NCBI GenBank assembly: GCA_016785225.1
Contig: JAFBJZ010000958.1
Location: forward strand, 124,001 to 188,000
Length of the DNA stretch: 64,000 bases
DNA from: Psettodes erumei
Taxonomy: Eukaryota; Chordata; Actinopteri; Pleuronectiformes; Psettodidae
Direction: 5' to 3'
Shown one piece after another: positions 1 through 10,603 of the stretch. The notes below the pieces were generated by a model. The model was given only the letters and a program-made list of their open reading frames with translations. It did no database searches and was not told where the DNA came from. Numbering within the stretch: the stretch's first letter is position 1; each line of letters begins with the position of its first letter. Both the position numbers and the translations under genes were made by a program.

Positions 1-531
1 TCAAGTAGTCTTTACTGCTAACAGATAACCCCCCTTTAATAAATCAGTATTATTAAATATTATTAGTAGCAGTATTTTAAAGGGTATTACTCCTATGCAA
101 AAACTACATAACCAACTATTTTGAAATTTGGTGGAAAGGTGGGGCATGGGCTAAGGGAAAACCTATTTACCTATCTACCTATAAAACCTAACTTGGCAGA
201 GATATGAGCTCTACTGCATGCCATTCTAGTTTTAAAAGCAGTTGTTACTGTTTCACACCAATAGATTATAATATAAATACAAAATATATGATCATAAAAA
301 GTAAGACCAATTTTAAGCCTTTTGGACTCCACTTTATATATTTTATATAATATATATCAGAGGTGCCCAACCTTTTTCCTTATGTGACACCTTTTCTGTC
401 ACTGAGTAAACTGACAATCATGACTAAGTGATATATTTTATGGATATTTAACGTTATATGCAATATGCAATAATTGGGGCTGCATTGCAGTTTTTGATTA
501 TATTTTCAAAATGAGTGCGAGTGTATATGTT
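1..531. other. AT-rich flank, no gene seen
   Basis: AT-rich DNA before the truncated proviral LTR fragment. I see no coding exon, RNA gene or clear repeat boundary. LTR similarity stops at 531/532, so the proviral 3' LTR is broken here. Confidence 0.5.
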
Positions 532-670
532 ATGTCGTGGAAATTGTCTGGAAAAGATACCACTCTGGACACATACAAGAAACTAGAAAGGGTTAAAGTA
601 TTAGAGTATATTGTAATTACAATAGGAGATCAACAATACCTCAGCACATGTGGTGGAAAGGAGGATCTCA
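532..670 (-). repeat. Truncated 3' LTR (139 bp of U3)
   Basis: Direct copy of 4339-4477 in the same orientation. Two differences are visible (near 559-563 and 574-577). On the minus strand it starts with TGAGATCC at 670, right after the end of the protease frame. It breaks off at 532, so most of the 3' LTR is absent. Confidence 0.85.
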
Positions 671-703
671 GAAGAAAAATCAATATTCCAACAATATTCA
701 TAC

Positions 704-1060
704 TTAGGGGCAATTGGGGAATGACAAACCAACAATGGTTAAACCCAATGCACATAACAAGTCCCTGCCTGCTAAATTTACTGGGCATTCTGGGACAATA
801 ACAAATGAGTGATAAATATTAGTTATACCAAAATCTTCACATTCAACTGGACATGCCTCAGTTACTCCACACCTTAAAGATGTTCCTGAAACCCCAATGC
901 AGATCTTAGTTTTGTTAGACATCTGAAAGATCTCTGTTATCGACCTTAAAGATGATTCAGTAGCTCCTGTATCAGCCAGCATTTCATAGGTGGTGCCATG
1001 GACTGTGATTTTAAACATAGGAAGATCCTCAATCCTATAACGAAGTGAGAGATAAAACAA
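704..1060 (-). pseudogene. Retroviral aspartic protease (pro) frame of the provirus
   Basis: A retropepsin-like domain. The active-site triad motif appears as L-A-D-T-G-A-T near residues 29-35 of the open frame. A C-terminal N-L-A-G-R-D-L-L segment corresponds to the conserved G-R-D/N helix of retroviral proteases. The frame stays open upstream of 1060 and overlaps the end of gag in the -1 frame, so it would be made as a Gag-Pro fusion by frameshifting rather than from its own start. The would-be slip site at the gag stop (1081-1090) contains four A residues but is not a canonical heptamer. After the stop at 704 only about 33 bases separate it from the 3' LTR edge, where pol should follow. 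Confidence 0.8.
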
Positions 1061-1080
1061 GTCAGTATCTTCAGAGTCAC

Positions 1081-2226
1081 TTATTTTAGGTTTCTCACTG
1101 CTTTCGTTACAAGTGGCATCAGGATTTGGAGTTTGTGCAAGGAGTCATGATCGTCGTGGCTGTCGATTTTATCCCCAAATGGTCTGCTGACAGTCACATT
1201 TCTGCCTGGTGGACGCACTGCTCCTGGTTCATCATCCCATTCTTCTGTATTAGGGCATTCTCGGGCCCAATGACCTTTCTGACCACATTTCCAACAGGCA
1301 TCAGTTTCTCCCTGCCAATTTCCAAAATTTCTGCCTCTTCCTCGTCCACGATATCCACCTCTTCCTCTTCCTCTATTAGATGTAGGAGTAAAATGGGCCA
1401 ACTGGACCATCTGTAGTCTTTCAGCAGTTGCCTTAGTCTTCTTCAGTTGTTGATTTCTGTCATCCTGGACGATAGTTTCTGCATGTGCACAATATTTCTT
1501 AACGTCATTTAATCTGGCACTTTGCCATGCCACACAGTGTCTGACAAACATGGCTCTGATCTCTGGGTCTAGACCATCCACCAAGGTCTGAATAAACTGT
1601 CTTTCCCACACAGAGTCATTCATAGTATCAGTTGGCTGTTCGTTTCCACTATGCGTATTAAAGACTTGAATTTTCCTGGAGAAATACTCATCAAATGTTT
1701 CTCCTGTTTTTTGTACACATGCATTCACAGTTGTCATATTTATGACTGGCTTGAATCTTGTTTCTAATGCTTGGTACAAATCTCTCAACTGAGCTTGATA
1801 TAGAGAACCACTTCCAACATTCCATGGAACAGCTGAATTCCAAAAAGCAGGTTTCACTTCTCCCCAACCAAGACCCATTTTAGTCACACACATGTTCCAG
1901 TTCCGCTGAAGTGGGTCTAGATTGCAACACCATCTTCTCCAGAGCATTTGCAAACACTTTTCCATTATTCTTGGGCTCTGGAAGTTTATCAATAATGGAC
2001 TGTAATTCAGCAAGTTTCCATGGTCTATAAACATGTTGAATACCCCGGCTCCATCTGGGCATTCTATCATTGGAGCAAGCACTGAAACTTCTAGAAGCTC
2101 ATCATCGATATCCAATGCAGGTGGAGAGCCTTTTATTGGAGATGACATTTTCGGTTGATAGACAGCACCTGACCTAGTAGTGCCTTGGTCAGTTTGATTA
2201 GGCTGTAATTTCTTCTGTCTGGACAC
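1081..2226 (-). pseudogene. gag, capsid-nucleocapsid part
   Basis: The C-terminal part of a retroviral Gag polyprotein. The middle is helical and capsid-like. It is followed by a Gly-Arg-rich stretch (repeated R-G-R-G) and one zinc knuckle with CX2CX4HX4C spacing and the core C-W-K-C-G-Q-K-G-H. The frame stops at 1081-1083. Its 5' end is not a true start: the position given as 2226 is a GTG codon, and the frame continues the upstream matrix frame (2238-3131) with a one-base displacement. Either gag carries a frameshift mutation here or the copy has an assembly error. Known role of the family: structural protein of the virus core, with RNA binding through the knuckle. Confidence 0.8.
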
Positions 2227-2237
2227 TGGTCTCCATT

Positions 2238-3131
2238 CTATCTCTTGGGCGTTGGTGTAGATATCTTAGTGGCTTGATCTAATAATCCAGCATACGGTGG
2301 GGGTGCATGAGTAGTAGGTGGTACTACGACATCTCTTCTGCTATCTAACATTGCAGTTGCTCCTCCCACAGCTCCATCAACAGCCTGTTGACCTTGCACT
2401 GGAGAAAAGGGAACTACTGGTTGTGGAGGTTGTATTCTCACTGGACAGTCAATATCATCTACTTTATGAATGCTGACCATTACTGGTTTTGGACGATTAG
2501 AAATTGTTTGATCCGTATGACAAACTTTTCGCCCTATGGCATCCCAGACCCCAAGGCATTCTATCATATATTCATAATCCCAGTCTAAAGGACCCATAAA
2601 ATTTGGAGGATCTATAAGGTCATGCAACATTGCTATCTGGGCTTTTTCAAAAGAGCCGTCTTGTGGCCAACTAGAATCAAATTCTTTTATGTTATCACAA
2701 AACGGTGTTGTATAATAAGTTGATCCTGTTACCTCTTCAACAAGAGCCTTAGGAGTCAACTGTTCTTTTTTATCATATACATCCTCCACACTCAAAGAAA
2801 CAAAGGTCTTAACACTTTTATATGCTTTATCAGTCCTTTCTCTATTATCAGCTTCTTTTTCCCATAACTTTAAAGTTTCAAGGTGTTTTGTCCATTTTTT
2901 ATTTACTTTTTCACAAGCACGTATTTTAGCTTTTTTAATTTTCTCCTCATATCTTTTTGCCATCCTTTTTCTCAAGGTTCTTAATGAAGCATGATGAAAA
3001 CTCCCATTCTGAGGGAATCCCAACTTCCTATGCCATTTTGGCAAAAACTGTATGGAAACAGAACCATATTTCTCATACATAACTTTAGCGGGACCTTGAA
3101 GGCCCTTCTGACGACTATTATTTGCACCCAT
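2238..3131 (-). pseudogene. gag, matrix (N-terminal) part
   Basis: The N-terminal Gag frame. I place the start at the ATG at 3129-3131 because it sits in a good context (GCC before ATGG) and gives Met-Gly-Ala-Asn-Asn-Ser, a plausible N-myristoylation signal. The reported open frame begins two codons earlier at a TTG. A Lys/Arg-rich amphipathic region follows, then a Pro-rich linker near the end (P-P-Q-P-V-V-P region and P-P-T-T-H-A-P-P-P-Y; a P-P-x-Y motif is the type of late-domain signal retroviruses use for budding). It ends at a TAG (2238-2240), while the capsid-nucleocapsid frame continues one base out of phase. The whole gag would be near 680 residues. Confidence 0.75.
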
Positions 3132-3649
3132 GGCCAACCTATTTAGCCGAAGGGGAAAAAGTCTATTACAATGTAATTTTTACAATGTACTTCTCTTCCT
3201 TTAAAAAAAAAATAAATTATATAATTTTTTTCTTAAATATATATATTATATATATATTAAATCTATATTCCTTTTATCTATTTTTATTTAGTTTTATTTT
3301 ATGTACTTAAGATATCACAAACCCCTGATTCAATAGTCAACTAAGCAGTCAACTAAGACAGCTGTCTGAGGTGTTGTGATGTCTTGTTTCACACACACAT
3401 CCCCAAGTGCATTCCATGAAACATATTAGTTCCGCCCTACTCTAGTAACCTGAGTCAGAGGTCTCTGAATTTTCAAAGAGGGAGCTTCACAGACAAGCAA
3501 CTAGAGCAATCTCTCTAAAATAAGGTACAACTCTCCAAGACAAACATTCACAAGTACTTTCATAAATTCTCACCAGTGATACACAGACCTATCCAGTATC
3601 TGTAATATCACTTACATCACACAGCTCAGGCCTGACACACACCGGATCC

Positions 3650-3953
3650 GTGGGCAAGGATACCGCCTTCCCTGAGAGAATACCGTCTCTCTATGAGCTC
3701 ATTCAGTCCAAGCTATATGGATTTATGGTCAAGGGTCCCGCCTTACCACAGAGGATACCGCCTCAAAATATGCACATTCCTGTCTGTACCTGACAGACCT
3801 ATGAGCAAAGAATACCTTCCTTGCCTAGAGATTACCGTCTCTATCTGTGCATATTTCAATCCATACCAAATGAACTTACGGGCGAAGGATACCGCCTCCC
3901 CCTCAGAGGATACCGCCTCTGTTATCGCGCGTTTTCCCAGGGTCTACGAAGCT
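3650..3953 (-). repeat. Four-copy ~76-bp tandem repeat with paired GGCGGTATCC motifs
   Basis: On the plus strand the motif GATACCGCC or a close variant occurs as four doublets at about 3659/3679, 3734/3754, 3811/3831 and 3888/3909. Within a doublet the spacing is 20-21 bp. Doublets begin 75-77 bp apart, so the region is a degenerate tandem array of about 76 bp. The position inside the upstream LTR suggests a U3 enhancer array like the 70-80-bp repeats of many retroviral LTRs. That role is inferred. Confidence 0.7.
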
Positions 3954-4477
3954 CAGCTCACACTACTAGAAAATAATGCAAGCCGGAACACGGCCTAGCC
4001 TCTACCCTTTTCAGGCAAGTTCCCGAAGAACTCCCTGTCTAAGCTTAGAACCAACTTTAACCTCAATCAGCGTGTCCTTTAAATTAAAATCCTTTAAAAT
4101 TTAGCAAAATTTGAACGATCAATACAATACAGTTTCCACACAATTATTTATGCCAATTATTCCCATAAAAAATTACAGTTACTTACTGCCTACCTGTTCC
4201 TTGGAGGGAGATCACAGAGACTTCCCTAAAAAAACCTTCATAGAGGTCAGAGGATTTTCTCTCTTGCCCGGGCCCTGGGATGATTTCCCCCCAAAGAGCA
4301 GATTGCAGTTTGACTGTATCTCGGTGGGACCTCCAAGAATGTCGTGGAAATTGTCTGGAAAAGATAGCACTCTGGACACATAAAAGAAACTAGAAAGGGT
4401 TAAAGTATTAGAGTATATTGTAATTACAATAGGAGATCAACAATACCTCAGCACATGTGGTGGAAAGGAGGATCTCA
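3650..4477 (-). repeat. 5' LTR (U3 side) of the provirus; inner boundary not placed
   Basis: The outer edge at 4477 is fixed by comparison with the 3' LTR fragment (same edge at 670). The stretch from here toward gag includes the ~76-bp tandem repeats. The inner LTR end and primer-binding site should lie between about 3140 and 3650, but I could not identify a convincing PBS. AATAAA-like signals on the minus strand occur around 3285-3297. Confidence 0.55.
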
Positions 4478-5944
4478 AACTCACAACAGCAAAACGTTCA
4501 ACCTTTATAGCATCTTTAAAGGTCATGGTCTTTCATACTATTGGCTAGTTTCCCCAAAGTTAAAAACATTCTTGTCCACTTGGCAAAATCCCAATCTGTG
4601 ATGACCATAAATGCTCACACAGTTGTCCAACCTACACATGCATATGTAAGTAAGAACAGTAGCCTCATGCTGTGGCGCCAGTCAAATATGCAGCGTCTTC
4701 CTTTCTTGGTAACTCTGAGACACTGGTGTCACCTAAATCACAGGGAGGAGAAAGTGATCCCCTCAACAGAAACACTATTTTTGTGACTAGAAGTAACTCA
4801 GTAAGCAAGTTGAACAACTGACCATTATGAATTAATGATCAACTAATAATTTTCCTTCCAAGACTGGAACAGATCAATGTGTACTTAGGGATGACACCAA
4901 GGCCTTGGAGGCAACACCTACGTCTATAAACACCACACTGAAGGCTTAACTGAAGCTCGTTGAACCACACCAGTCTGATTATGATTATCCATTCTGCCCG
5001 TGCTGAGACTGTCTCCTGAAATATAAGGAGGCTGACATCAGTTACATTTGTGGTGAGGAAGGTAAAGGAGAAAAGAAACTGTATCCCTCACACTGATGCA
5101 CTAATCTCTGACTCCACCATCCAATCCAGAATAACAGTACTAAACCATATATAACTGTTCAAACATAATTTATGTTCACTGGATCTGTAACAGCTAACCA
5201 CAAAAACCACCAACACACTGTGGGTGAAAACATTAGACATTACTTATGGGCAGTTATCTGAATTCATTCTTCTTTGGCTCATGCTGCATATTTCCACAAA
5301 TTATTATGAAAAGTAGTTCTTGTGTAATCCTGCTAACAGACAAACCAACCAACAAACAAAGATGGACATGGACATAGGTGAAAACATAGATTCCTTGGTA
5401 AAAGTTAAGGTAAAAATTTAATTTTCATTGTAAAATTTGAAGCTTGAACTTCAGAGCACAAGTTACTACCTGGACATAACTAATTTTGTAATTTTATAAA
5501 TTTTCCACTTTGAATCATCTCTCACAGAATATTTAATTAGAATATTACAAGTTAATATATACACACAGACAAACACACACTCAAAGCAATTTTTCATATA
5601 ATCCAAATGTTGTGTTATGTTTGTTCATAGGAAATACTTTAATTGTTGATAGTAAAGCTTGTAGTTTGCACTTCACTAAGCATAAATGCTTTAGTGCAAC
5701 AAAAAAGTTAATGCAGTTGGCTTCAGTCTTTTTGAGTTATGTCATCTTCTAATGAAATTAAGTCCAGCCAAGGAACTAAACTGAGTTGGGTGAATTAGCT
5801 TTCCCTCCACTATTAAAAGTATCTTAAATTACAACTAACTTTTAATGACTGAGAAAAACAAAATTGATCCAAATATTTTCCCACAGAATTTTGAAACTGC
5901 TCAACACGCATTTTTTTTTCAAGAGATATATGTTTTTGGCAATT
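4478..5944. other. Non-genic DNA between provirus and LINE
   Basis: No coding exon or RNA gene is recognisable. A short CA-rich run lies near 5560-5580. The first bases (from 4478) should be host DNA flanking the provirus. Confidence 0.5.
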
Positions 5945-6020
5945 GGCTGGGATAGCTCAGTGGTTTACATCGCTGATTTTGGTGCAGGAGGTTGCTGGTT
6001 CAAATCCAGTTGAATCCCTA
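5945..6020 (+). repeat. tRNA-like SINE head (A and B boxes)
   Basis: A Pol III type 2 promoter layout: an A-box-like segment in GGGATAGCTCAGTGG and a B-box-like GGTTCAAATCC about 50 bases later, with a T-arm stem CTGG/CCAG. The acceptor stem does not close (the 3' side does not pair with GGCTGGG), and the anticodon arm is irregular. This is therefore a tRNA-derived SINE head or tRNA pseudogene, not a working tRNA. It lies immediately before the LINE at 6.1 kb. Confidence 0.6.
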
Positions 6021-6282
6021 ATTCCTAAACCCACTGATGGAGTGTTACTACAGGCGTAACCTTACTGACTAAGAAACAACTCTTACATCCACAAGAGGAA
6101 GTTGCTATCGGAACTAGAGATTGAGGAGGTACAGTGGTGTACCTCATCCATGGTACAAAAAATATGCTACGGCAAGGTCAGCTTGGGGGTGGTTTCATCA
6201 TCACCCCCAAATATCAAGATTGGGTACCAAGCCCCAAAGCATGATGAACTAAATGCAAGGGCAGCTGACCTGAGAGAGAATC

Positions 6283-6621
6283 ATGAAGTCCTGGAGGAAC
6301 TCAACTACCTCCAGACTAAACAACAAAGTACCAGACCAGACCAGACTAGGGGATGTAAACACAGCACTTCGAACCGTCCCTACCACCACCATCACTGAGC
6401 TGCATAAACAGCTCATACATCAGCTGATGTATGCAACAGTAATCCTAGAGATGCTTGGCTACAAGATGAACAGCATGAATAGTAGCCAGTCATGGAAAGA
6501 AGTCAGCCTCCTCACAGAACTAAGCAGGGGTGTAAATGTGAAAAAGCTGCCCAGGAAACACAACAAGCAAAGCAAAGGCTCACAGCAAAAAGAGGTACAC
6601 AAGAGAGGTAGAGGCCAGTAG
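6283..6621 (+). pseudogene. LINE ORF fragment upstream of RT
   Basis: Basic, Thr/Gln-rich piece of the LINE polyprotein between the 5' end and the reverse transcriptase. It has a V-P-T-T-T-I-T-E segment that I associate with this teleost LINE family. It is broken from the downstream RT by frameshifts near 6620-6660. Confidence 0.5.
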
Positions 6622-7226
6622 AATAAACAGGGTGTTCTCCATCAACCCAGCTAAGGTAAGAAAATGGCGACTGAGCAATACTGGAAGAGTATCCAATGGC
6701 TGAAAGACTTACAAGCAGAGCTCAGCCAACTCCCAGAACAAGACCCAGTAGTCATCACTCTCGCAGACATCCAAAATGAAGAGCTGGACAGCCCCAGGGC
6801 CAGACATGATACACGCCTACTGGCTGAAGAAGCTGACTGCACTCCATGAACACCTAGCAGCACAGATGAACCAGCTGCTAATATCAGGAAACCACCAAGA
6901 GTGGCCAACAAGAACCAAGACCAGACCGTCCTCATAATGAAGGACCCCCAGAAGGGAACAATACCATCCAATTACAGGCCTATAACCTGCCTCAGCACCA
7001 CATCGAATCTCCAGCTAAGATAAGTAGGCACATGGAGCAATACATGAGCAGAGCACAGAAAGGTGTAGGCAATAACACCAGCTACTGGTGGAGAGGGCGA
7101 TTGCCCAAGATTGCAAGATGAGGAACACCAACCTGTGCACTACCTGGATTGACTACAAGAAGGCCTATGATTCAGCATTGATACAACATCAATAGGACCC
7201 TAAGAGGAGAGTTCATCCAGAACGCG

Positions 7227-7916
7227 ATGAGGCTGTGGAACACAACTCTGGAAGCCAACTCAAAACCAATTGCACAGGTGAGCATCAGATGCAGCATATA
7301 CCAAGGAGATGATCTGTCCCCCCTGCTGTTCTGCATAGGCCTAAACCCCCTCAGCCAGATCATCTCAAAGAGTGGCTATGGGTACCAGTTCCGAAGTGGA
7401 ACAACCATCAGCCACCTCCTCTACATGGATGACATCAAGCTGTATGCGAAGAATGAGTGTTACATTGATTCCCTGATTCACCTTACTCGGATCTACAGCA
7501 AAGACATTGGGATGTCATTCGGACTAGATATATGTGGGCGGATGATATCTAGAAGAGGAAAGGTGATCACAACCGAGGGGGTTGACCTACCTGAAGGGAA
7601 CATTGCAGATGTGCAGGACACTTACAAATACCTGGGGATCCCACAGGCAAATGGTAATCATGAGGAGGCAGCTCGAAGGTCAGCCAGAGCCAAATACCTC
7701 CAGAGGGTAAGGCAGGACCTGAAAAGTCAGCTGAACGGCAAAAATAAGATCCAAGCCATTAACACCTATGCCATGCCAGTGATCAGATACCCGGCTGGGA
7801 TAATATCCTGGCCACCGGAAGAGATACAAGCCACTGACATCAAGACAAGGAAGCTCCTTACCATGCACGGTGGGTTTCACCCTAAGTCCAGCATCCTGAG
7901 GCTGTACACAAAGTGA
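7227..7916 (+). pseudogene. LINE reverse transcriptase palm fragment
   Basis: Contains RT motif B-like Q-G-D-D-L-S-P-L-L-F, the catalytic Y-M-D-D box (about residue 67-70 of this frame), and a downstream Y-K-Y-L-G-I motif typical of non-LTR RTs. Motif A (W-I-D-Y-K-K-A-Y-D-S) lies just upstream near 7145-7175 in a different frame, so the domain is frameshifted. The frame ends at a TGA at 7914. Confidence 0.8.
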
Positions 7917-8234
7917 AAGGAGGGGGGCTCGAGGACTAGTAAGTGTCAGAACTACTGTCCAGGAGGAAACGGTGAACCTCCAGGAATATATCGAGAAAAT
8001 GGCCCCCAAAGACCAACTCCTAAGTGAATGCCTCAGGCAACAAAAGCCCAGAAGGGATGAGGAACCACTGGGCCCATCATGGAAGGACAAGATATAGACA
8101 AAACATACCAGTGGCTGAAAAAGGCTGGACTGAAAGACGGCACAGAGGCACTAATCATGGCAGCACAGGAACAGGCCCTAAACACCAGAGCAATAGAGGC
8201 CAGGGTCTACCACACCAGACAAGACCCCAGGTGA

Positions 8235-8807
8235 AGGCTGTGCAGAGAAGGCCCTGACACAGTCCAACACATCACAGCAGGGTGTAAGATGCTGGCAGGC
8301 AAGGCATACGTGGAGCGGCATAACCAGGTAGCGGGCATAGTATACAGGAACATCTGTACAGAGTATGGACTGGAGGTCCCAGGGTCCAGATGGGAGACAC
8401 CCCCAAAGGTGACAGAAAACAAACAGGCCAAGATCCTGTGGGACTTCCAGATCCAGACTGACAAGATGGTGATGGCCAATCAGCCTGACATAGTGGTGGT
8501 GGATAAACATCAGAAGACAGTGGTAGTGATAGATGTAGCAATCCCCAGCGATAGCAACATCAGAAAGAAAGAACATGAGAAGCTCAAGAAATACCAAGGG
8601 CTGAAAGAGGTGATAGAGAAAATGTGGGGTGTGAAGACAACAGTGGTACCAATAGTGATCGGGGCACTAGGGGCGGTGACCCCCAAGCTGGAAGGATGGC
8701 TCCAACAGATATCAGGAACAACATCAGAGATCTCTGTCCAAAAGAGCACAATGCTAGGAACAGCTAAGATCCTGCGCAGAACCCTCAGACTCCCAGGCCT
8801 CTGGTAG
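8235..8807 (+). pseudogene. LINE zinc knuckle and restriction-like endonuclease fragment
   Basis: The C-terminal part of the LINE protein. A CX2CX8HX4C knuckle is visible at 8232-8285, but its first Cys codon has become TGA (8232-8234). Downstream, Q-P-D-I-V-V followed by V-V-V-I-D-V-A-I-P and a K-x-E-x-E-K-x-x-K-Y segment matches the PD...(D/E)XK layout of R2-type endonucleases, which nick the target for target-primed reverse transcription. The frame ends ...L-P-G-L-W at 8807, the usual end for this family. Confidence 0.75.
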
Positions 8808-8873
8808 GGACCCAAGTCTGAAGGAGACACCGCCCAGGTGGGTGAGAGGGAGATTTTTTAAATTTTTTTTTTT

Positions 8874-10603
8874 ACCACTTACCAGCAGCCCTTAACACTG
8901 TATCATAAAGAGCTGTGATCATATAATCATATGAGGGACTTACCTCTCCCTTTGTCAGTTTCCTTAGGGAATCCCTACCAAAAGCTGACTCTGAAACAAA
9001 AATGCAGACAGCACAAACAGCACATGTCTGTGGCTTTGGTCATTCATGACCATCAGACCAGAAGGGATGAACTACAATACACTGCATCGCAAAATTGTGT
9101 AAACAGTTTTTGTTTTCTTCACATAATGAAGGAGAGAAACCAAGACACATTAGGAGAAACTTGGGATTTAATCAGGGAAATTCAGTTTCCACAGACAGCA
9201 GCTAATGAGAGGCACAGTATGCAAGAGCTGACAAACAGAGAGATGTCTAAACATTTTGGGAAAACATTTTTAACATTTTTTCATTTGGTTTAGTTTGCCT
9301 GGTTGCTGGAGAGCACTGCGTACGTTAAATCTAACATTCCTCCTAATAATAAATTTCCAATGTGTAACAATGCAGATACAGTAGACGGCACACTATACAG
9401 TATGAGGTCTCAGTGTCAGCTAATAGTCACTTAGTTCCCATTGAGCACCCCTGTTTGTTAGTATTAACAGCATTTTTTAACAGTATGCCATATGTTACAC
9501 AGTTATATATAACAGTTCCTTGTCTGGGTTCATCACCACTGCTACTTTATTCTTTTCTTTCCAGTGGTGACAGTCCATTCAGTAACACAACGTTAAGATC
9601 AAACTTGAAGAGTCAATATCAAGTCCAGATTTGGCTTCTTTATCATCCTTCCATGCCATCAAGTCAAAATATTTAACATGTTCAGTTTCAGTTTTGCTGC
9701 CTCTGATGCTTGGTGGATACTTTGGCCTTCAGCAATCATACAGTGATCCAACAAGAGTTGCTGAGATCCACGGTCCAGATCCACGAGTTGAATGACCACA
9801 CGCCAGGAGATCTGGTCAACTTCTCCATGGGTCAACTCCCTGATAAGTGACAACGACCAACATCCTCCATGCCTCGGTTAGATCTATGCTACACAAATAA
9901 AGACTGATCTGTATCTGTGGAAAACAGGATAGGCTTATCACAAATTAATGGAGAGTAGCTTTGAATCAAAAAAAAATATCATGAATCAAAACAACAAAAT
10001 TGAAGACATACTTTGGGAAAAAAGAAGATTGATACCACTCATTTCTGCCTGATAAATGATGCTGCAAATGAAGCTGAAGCAAGTCACCAGATAGCTTACC
10101 TCATCATTAAGACTAGACACAGTGGTAAACAAGTCCCTTCACAGAACATAACAGATAACAGTGAGCTGTTGCTTGAAGTTTGCTTTTGTACAGATGAAAG
10201 AAACATGATATGTGTTAATGAGTGATCTGTAGAGTGGCAAGTAGGAAGATTTTTAACTTTTGGCTCAATCCATCTTAGTTTATGCTAAAATAAGACAAGA
10301 TGGCCTGCTACTTGCTGTGTCTCAATATTTAGCAGACTGGCGGTGTCTATCTTCCCATATATCACTCAAGAAGAAACTGAAAAAGTGGATTTCCAAAAAT
10401 GTGAACTCTGCTCAATCACTGAGGTGACCATGGAGACCATAAGACATTTTTAAAATACAAATATTACACGAGATGTTGTATCAACAACCAGCGACTGCTT
10501 TGCCTTTCTCCACAAGACATTGTTGGCTGTTGTCTGTGCACCATTTGTTTGTACGGTGCTGTTTCAGTTAAAGAAGGTGAGAATATGAACTCCCGGAGTC
10601 CTC
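8874..10603. other. 3' flank of the RAMP gene, no gene seen
   Basis: Between the LINE tail and the RAMP stop codon. The RAMP 3' UTR must lie in its right-hand part (minus strand), but I could not find a canonical minus-strand AATAAA close to the stop. No other coding sequence is supported. Confidence 0.45.

Larger units (their letters stand above)
532..4477 (-). mobile_element. Endogenous retrovirus, gag-pro only, pol and env missing
   Basis: A minus-strand retrovirus-like provirus. Read 5' to 3' on the minus strand it has a long 5' LTR starting at 4477, gag from 3131, a protease frame ending at 704, and then a 139-bp start of a second LTR (670 to 532). The two LTR pieces (532-670 and 4339-4477) differ at 2 of 139 positions by my reading. 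Similarity breaks at the same place, next to a TG dinucleotide, as expected for an LTR edge. No reverse transcriptase, RNase H, integrase or envelope frame lies between protease and the 3' LTR. The Gag looks retroviral rather than Gypsy-like: it has an N-terminal Met-Gly that could be myristoylated and one CX2CX4HX4C knuckle. I do not assign a genus. The copy cannot be autonomous. Confidence 0.85.
6060..8873 (+). mobile_element. Degenerate non-LTR retrotransposon with restriction-like endonuclease (R2/R4-type)
   Basis: A 5'-truncated or decayed LINE of the group that carries one ORF with a central reverse transcriptase and a C-terminal CCHC knuckle plus PD-(D/E)XK-like endonuclease. The frame is broken many times; recognisable pieces are at 6283-6621 (upstream linker), 6660-7200 (start of RT in several frames), 7227-7916 (RT palm) and 8235-8807 (knuckle and endonuclease). 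The 3' UTR is short and ends in a T/A-rich run near 8873. I recognise the family as widespread in teleosts, and R4/Rex6-like is my best guess. It is inactive. Confidence 0.8.

Noticed and set aside
5945..6020. Functional tRNA gene
   Set aside because: A and B boxes are present but the acceptor stem does not pair and the anticodon arm is irregular, so it is a SINE head or pseudogene.
8178..8597. Minus-strand open frames over the LINE endonuclease
   Set aside because: They are antisense shadows of the plus-strand endonuclease frame and show no family motifs.
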